Below are positions 60,075-64,000 of a DNA stretch of 64,000 nucleotides, one piece after another. Made by a program: the position numbers and the translations under genes. Origin of the DNA: Callorhinus ursinus (taxonomy: Eukaryota > Chordata > Mammalia > Carnivora > Otariidae); the NCBI RefSeq assembly GCF_003265705.1, contig NW_020312935.1, forward strand, positions 2,574,728 to 2,638,727, read 5' to 3'. The notes under the pieces were generated by a model. The model was not told the origin of the DNA. It did no database searches and saw nothing but the letters and a program-made list of their open reading frames with translations. Numbering within the stretch: the first letter of the stretch is position 1; each line of letters opens with the position of its first letter.

Positions 60075-60235
60075 GAATATTTACTGAGAAATAACTGTGT
60101 TTCAGGTCCCATTTAAACACTTTACACACATTATTTCATTTATACTTTTCTATTATTATCATTGTTTTTCAGATAAGTAAATTGAGTCCCAGAAACGTTA
60201 AGTAACTTGCATAAAGTCCTAAATCTTGGGATTAA
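60075..60235 (-). repeat. MIR SINE, antisense
   Basis: The complement of MIR: 'cacattatttcatttatac', 'cagataagtaaattgagtccc' and 'cgttaagtaacttgcataaag'. Confidence 0.7.
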
Positions 60236-60489
60236 AAAATAATGAGGCTTATCCACAGAATACTGAAGTTAGAATATTAGAAGATATGGGAAAAAGCTTA
60301 GTAAACCATAAAACAGCCTTCTTAAGATAGTTAGCACTTTACCTTCTTTTGGTCTCTCTTATGATACCTAGCATATCACCGTGTACATAGTAATTATATC
60401 TGAATCAGTTGAAAATTTTACATGGTTTACATGTAATCTGTCCCTTGTACATGTGTTTCTAAAAATTGGAATGTACATTAAATGTGCAA

Positions 60490-60900
60490 AAATGGTATCA
60501 TAAAAGTAAACTGTGGTAATATATGTACAATGGAATATTATCCAAGAATAAAAAGGAATGAAGTACTGATGCATGTTGCAATACAGCTGACCAATAAACA
60601 TTATGCTTTGTGAAAGAAGCCAGTCACAAAAGACTAAGTATCATATGATTCCTTTTATATGAGACATCCAGAATAGATATATTCATAGAGACAAAAAGTA
60701 GATTAGGGCTAAGAGGGCTGGGAGAGTAGGGGGAAATGGGGAGTGGATTTTTTTTCTGGGGTGATGTAAATGTCCTAAGATTGTGATAATTGCGTAAATG
60801 ATTATAATCAAAACCACTGAATTGTACACTAAAAATGGGAGAACTGCATGGTATGAGAATGATATCTCAATAATTCTGTTTAAAAAAGTGGAATCATGGT
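60490..60900 (+). mobile_element. Old L1 3' end
   Basis: 'gtacaatggaatattatccaag', 'aaaagactaagtatcatatg', 'cctaagattgtgataattg' and 'ccactgaattgtacactaaa' are end-of-ORF2 and 3' UTR of an old L1. Confidence 0.7.
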
Positions 60901-62230
60901 TTTGTGTTTATAAAAGGGGTCTATTCCTAGGAGCTAAATACAGGTTATGAAATATTTAGAATATAGCCTTGCTTTTCGGCATAATCTTTGACAGAAATAT
61001 TTCTAATATATTTAGGAATAAAGTGAAATAAAATTTTCGTTTTCAAAATTGTTTTTCCAGGAATGGACAAAAGAAATCTTTTTTAGAAACTTAATAAAAC
61101 AAAAATATCTGGAGCTGCCCTGGTTGAAGCCAAGTGGAGATTCAGACCTCTCCCACTCAGACTCCTGCACTTTCTTCAATATTGGCATCTAAGAAACCTC
61201 TACAGGGTTTGGGAGAGAAGAATTTGAAAGTTGCAGCAAAAGCAACACAAATAATTGAATAAATACAAGGAAGTAAAAACTCTGCAAGTTGAAGTATTTG
61301 CTACCCGGCAGGGTACCACCATGTAATAATTGCTCAGAATTATCTTATGTTAGTAATACACAAACATAAGAATTCTATTTAGTAAATTTGAGTTCTGCTT
61401 CTGAGATTAGATTTAAGGCATGTTGTTTAAAATTGTGAATTGTTCTAACGTCAATATTTACCTCTAATTTATGTTGTTGTTGTTGTTGTTTTTTCTTACC
61501 TACTTGGACTAGGGACTTTTGAATTTTGTTTGCAACAAAATAAAAAAAATATGTAAATATCCCCAAACTAAAAAACAGGTGCCCTAGTTCTGTGACAGCA
61601 GGAAGGCTGCATTCCTAGGGCAATACTAATTACTCAGTCAATAAGAAAAAAAGGGCAGTTTTTAACTCTATGTACTTATATAATTTATGTAACTCACTTC
61701 TATTTGAATGGCTTCTTAACACCTAAAATTTATATTATTTTATTTATATGATATATATTATACTTTAATTATACCAAAATCAGAACTGATCATTTATTTC
61801 CCTCAAATTAAATATATTTTTAATATATTTAAAGTAAAGAGGAATAAAACTGTGGTTTTTCAAAGTTGTTTTTTCAGGGGTGGACAAAAGAAATCATTTT
61901 GGCAACAAAATAAAGCAGGGAAGTCTTCTCAATGTCCACATTTCTACCGAACTTTAGATCACCAGAATGCTATCTATCTTTAAAAACAATTCAGTAGATT
62001 CTCTATATTTGTAGTTCATGTACAAGACATGATCCTTTGCCCCTCAGAAATGTCTTTTGGATCTCCTTCCTTTCTTTTTCCAAAGCTACCAACTTCTCTT
62101 GAATCAAGTCTGCTTCTCCCATCTTTTCTATTTACTGCTATTAGAATAGTTCTCAAGTGCTATTTCTATTGTTATTTTCCTACCGAAAAACTTACAATTG
62201 TTCTCTATAAATCAAATTCTTCTCAGTCTC
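60901..62230. other. Mostly unique; contains a diverged direct repeat
   Basis: Two related stretches of about 80 bp, at 61,003-61,082 and 61,813-61,895, share 'taatatattta' and 'ggacaaaagaaatc', each with a pyrimidine tract and AG just before the shared end. A (TTG)n run lies at about 61,472-61,490. No gene called. Confidence 0.45.
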
Positions 62231-62600
62231 TGTGATAGTTAATTTTATATGTCAACTTGACTGGGCCATGCGGTGTCCAAATTATGTGGTCAAACATTCT
62301 CAGTGTTTCTATGAGGTGGTTTTGGATGAGATTAACATTTAAATCAGTAGACTGAATAAAGCAAATTGCACTCCATAATGTGGGTGACCTTCATCTAAGT
62401 AGTTGCAGGTCTAAATGGAACAGAAGTCTGACTCTCCCCCAGTAAGAGAGAATTCTGACTGATGGCCTTCAAACTATAATATCAGGTCTTCCTGATTGAA
62501 AGCCTTTGAATTAGGACGACAGCTCTGCGGATTTTAGACGTGCCAGCCTCCATAATCACAATGAACATAGATAGATCAATGTAAATCTGTCAATCAATCC

Positions 62601-62639
<39 letters not shown>

Positions 62640-62696
62640 ATCTATCTAACATGTCTCCATCCTATTGGTTCTGTTTCTCTGGAGAACCCTAATACA
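62231..62696 (+). mobile_element. ERVL-type (MLT2-like) solitary LTR
   Basis: Starts TGTGATAGTTAATTTTATATG, includes 'gtcaacttgactgggcc', 'agattaacatttaaatcag' and 'ccagcctccataatcac', and ends 'ggagaaccctaataca'. This is a familiar old ERVL LTR pattern. A (TCTA)n microsatellite of about 12 units has grown inside it at 62,598-62,647. No internal sequence is present. Confidence 0.7.
62598..62647. repeat. (TCTA)n microsatellite
   Basis: About 12 nearly pure tetranucleotide units within the ERVL-type LTR. Confidence 0.95.
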
Positions 62697-62925
62697 CTAT
62701 TACAACTCTGTAGTCTCATTTCACCAGCTCATTTCTTAATAGATCTCAACAGATTCTCTACTCCACTGAATCAAATCTATTTGTCATTTTCTACATAATT
62801 TGCACAATTCCATCTAAATGCTTTTATTAAGTAACTGACATATATCTGCACCACCTATATTTGCTTTTCACATATTTCTCTCCAGCTAGGCTGTTAAGCA
62901 CTTGAGAATAGGAGCCTCTATTTTC

Positions 62926-63019
62926 TTTAAATTTTTTATTGTTATGTTAATCACCATACATTACATCATTAGTTTTTGATGTAGTGTTCCATGATTCATT
63001 GTTTGTGCATAACACCCAG
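62926..63019 (-). mobile_element. Extremely truncated young L1 (94 bp)
   Basis: The complement of the L1 3' terminus only ('gttaatcaccatacattac', 'tgtagtgttccatgattc', 'gtgcataacacccag'). Target-site duplication TAGGAGCCTCTATTTTC, 17 bp perfect, at 62,909-62,925 and 63,020-63,036. Confidence 0.95.
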
Positions 63020-63086
63020 TAGGAGCCTCTATTTTCCTTACTTTTTTCTACAGAAATAATAACAAGGACTAATCACGTGAAATATA

Positions 63087-63090
<4 letters not shown>

Positions 63091-63147
<57 letters not shown>

Positions 63148-63175
63148 AAAATAAATATATATATATATAAAATAT
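63091..63175. repeat. Compound (TA)n-(CA)n-(AT)n microsatellite
   Basis: (TA) about 18 units, then (CA) about 9 units, a short spacer, and a second (AT) run at about 63,157-63,170. The frames over it are artefacts. Confidence 0.97.
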
Positions 63176-64000
63176 ATATCAGTAAGTCTCACACAAAGTT
63201 TAATTTTAATTTGTTTTTTTTGCTTAGAAGAATCACTCTGTGGATTAAAACTGATTGTCATTTACAAGTATTCTTCTCCACATTCATTTCACTCTGCTGT
63301 GACACAGAAAAATGTTAAAGGAAAACTTTAGCCTAGATAATTTAAGACTACAATTGACGGAATGTTTTAACGTTGGGATAAAATGCATACTTTATATTTT
63401 TCAAACTCAGTTATATTGCTTTGCTAAAAGTAAATAGTACCTCCAGGACACCATCTGGTAAAAATCTCTCTGTGGATTAACCCAGAAAAGGAAGTGAATG
63501 AATTTTTATATATTGCATAGTTGTGGTTGCAAAACTGCAGTAAAAATATGTTTTCAATGCACTGGTGTAAGTGAGACTTTAGCTACCTCATCTGATTTGA
63601 TCCAAAAGCCTTGGAATATTTAAGGCCATATCTCATCAACAGGGGAAAGGAGGGGTGTTTTCTTTTCTAGCATTCCTAGGACTTGGAAGGAAAAAAAATT
63701 TCAGGAAATTGAAGTCCGTGAGCTAGAAAACATAAATTGGGTCTTTTAGAAATCATTCATTAAAAAATAACATGCAGTTCCTTAATAATAGGATATGTCC
63801 GAAAAGTCTGAGGCTGTCTACAACAATGAGACCCAACAATGTTATTGTATGCATCTCTGCCAATGCAAAATGGTCAATTTAGTTTTTACCTTTTTTTTTT
63901 TTTTTTAATAATGTGTTGTCCAAGCCTTGATCTAGTCCAATGACTAGAGCAATGGAACTTCCCCTCACTCCTCTAGGGAATCCATTCCAGAGACTTAATA
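63176..64000. other. No recognisable feature
   Basis: Unique-looking sequence with a T-run at about 63,891-63,906; nothing supported. Confidence 0.45.

Noticed and set aside
63073..63318. Ile/Tyr/Thr repeat proteins
   Set aside because: Translations of the (TA)n/(CA)n microsatellite.

Overview
The window is a gene-poor, AT-rich piece of a mammalian genome that consists largely of retrotransposons of different ages. No functional protein-coding gene, tRNA, rRNA, CRISPR array or operon is visible. The host is a carnivore. At least fourteen tRNA-Lys-derived CAN SINEs (head like GCCTGGGTGGCTCAG, tail CT-rich then (AAAT)n) and a carnivore-type L1 family are present. The SINE tail and the young L1 3' UTR look more like arctoid carnivores (bear, seal, mustelid group) than dog; that is family-level recognition, not a measured result.

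Layout. 1-1231 is the CpG-rich 5' UTR of a young minus-strand L1 that runs off the left edge and was inserted into an older L1. 1.2-9.3 kb holds old L1 fragments, a MaLR-like LTR, a CAN SINE and two very short young L1 tails. 9.33-10.85 kb is a processed pseudogene of the splicing factor gene SF3B4 (minus strand), full length, with a single frameshift near its start. 10.9-12.4 kb is old L1. 12.7-24.9 kb is mostly unique sequence with few repeats. 24.9-30.1 kb has an old DNA transposon, a MIR, SINEs and an old L1.

30.9-38.3 kb is one ancient minus-strand L1 split by at least seven later insertions. They include a processed pseudogene fragment with a B30.2/SPRY domain, a young L1 3' end, several SINEs, a MaLR LTR and an L1 with a 5' inversion of the twin-priming type, itself hit by a SINE. 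38.97-46.72 kb is a full-length but dead L1 on the plus strand, with a SINE inside its ORF2 and a 3' UTR that has been duplicated; the duplication carries host flank with it, to 47,455. 50.49-53.23 kb is a second, 5'-truncated L1 with a clean 17-bp target-site duplication, inserted into an older L1 3' UTR. 53.3-64 kb holds old L1 pieces, MIR, L2, CR1/L3 and MER5-like relics, an ERVL-type LTR, a 94-bp L1 tail with a perfect target-site duplication, and microsatellites.

Nothing here looks like a new biological system. The value of the window is its insertion history: target-site duplications give the order of events, and two gene retrocopies (SF3B4 and a TRIM/butyrophilin-like SPRY gene) can be recognised. 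Older repeat calls rest on remembered family consensus and need RepeatMasker; their boundaries are approximate.
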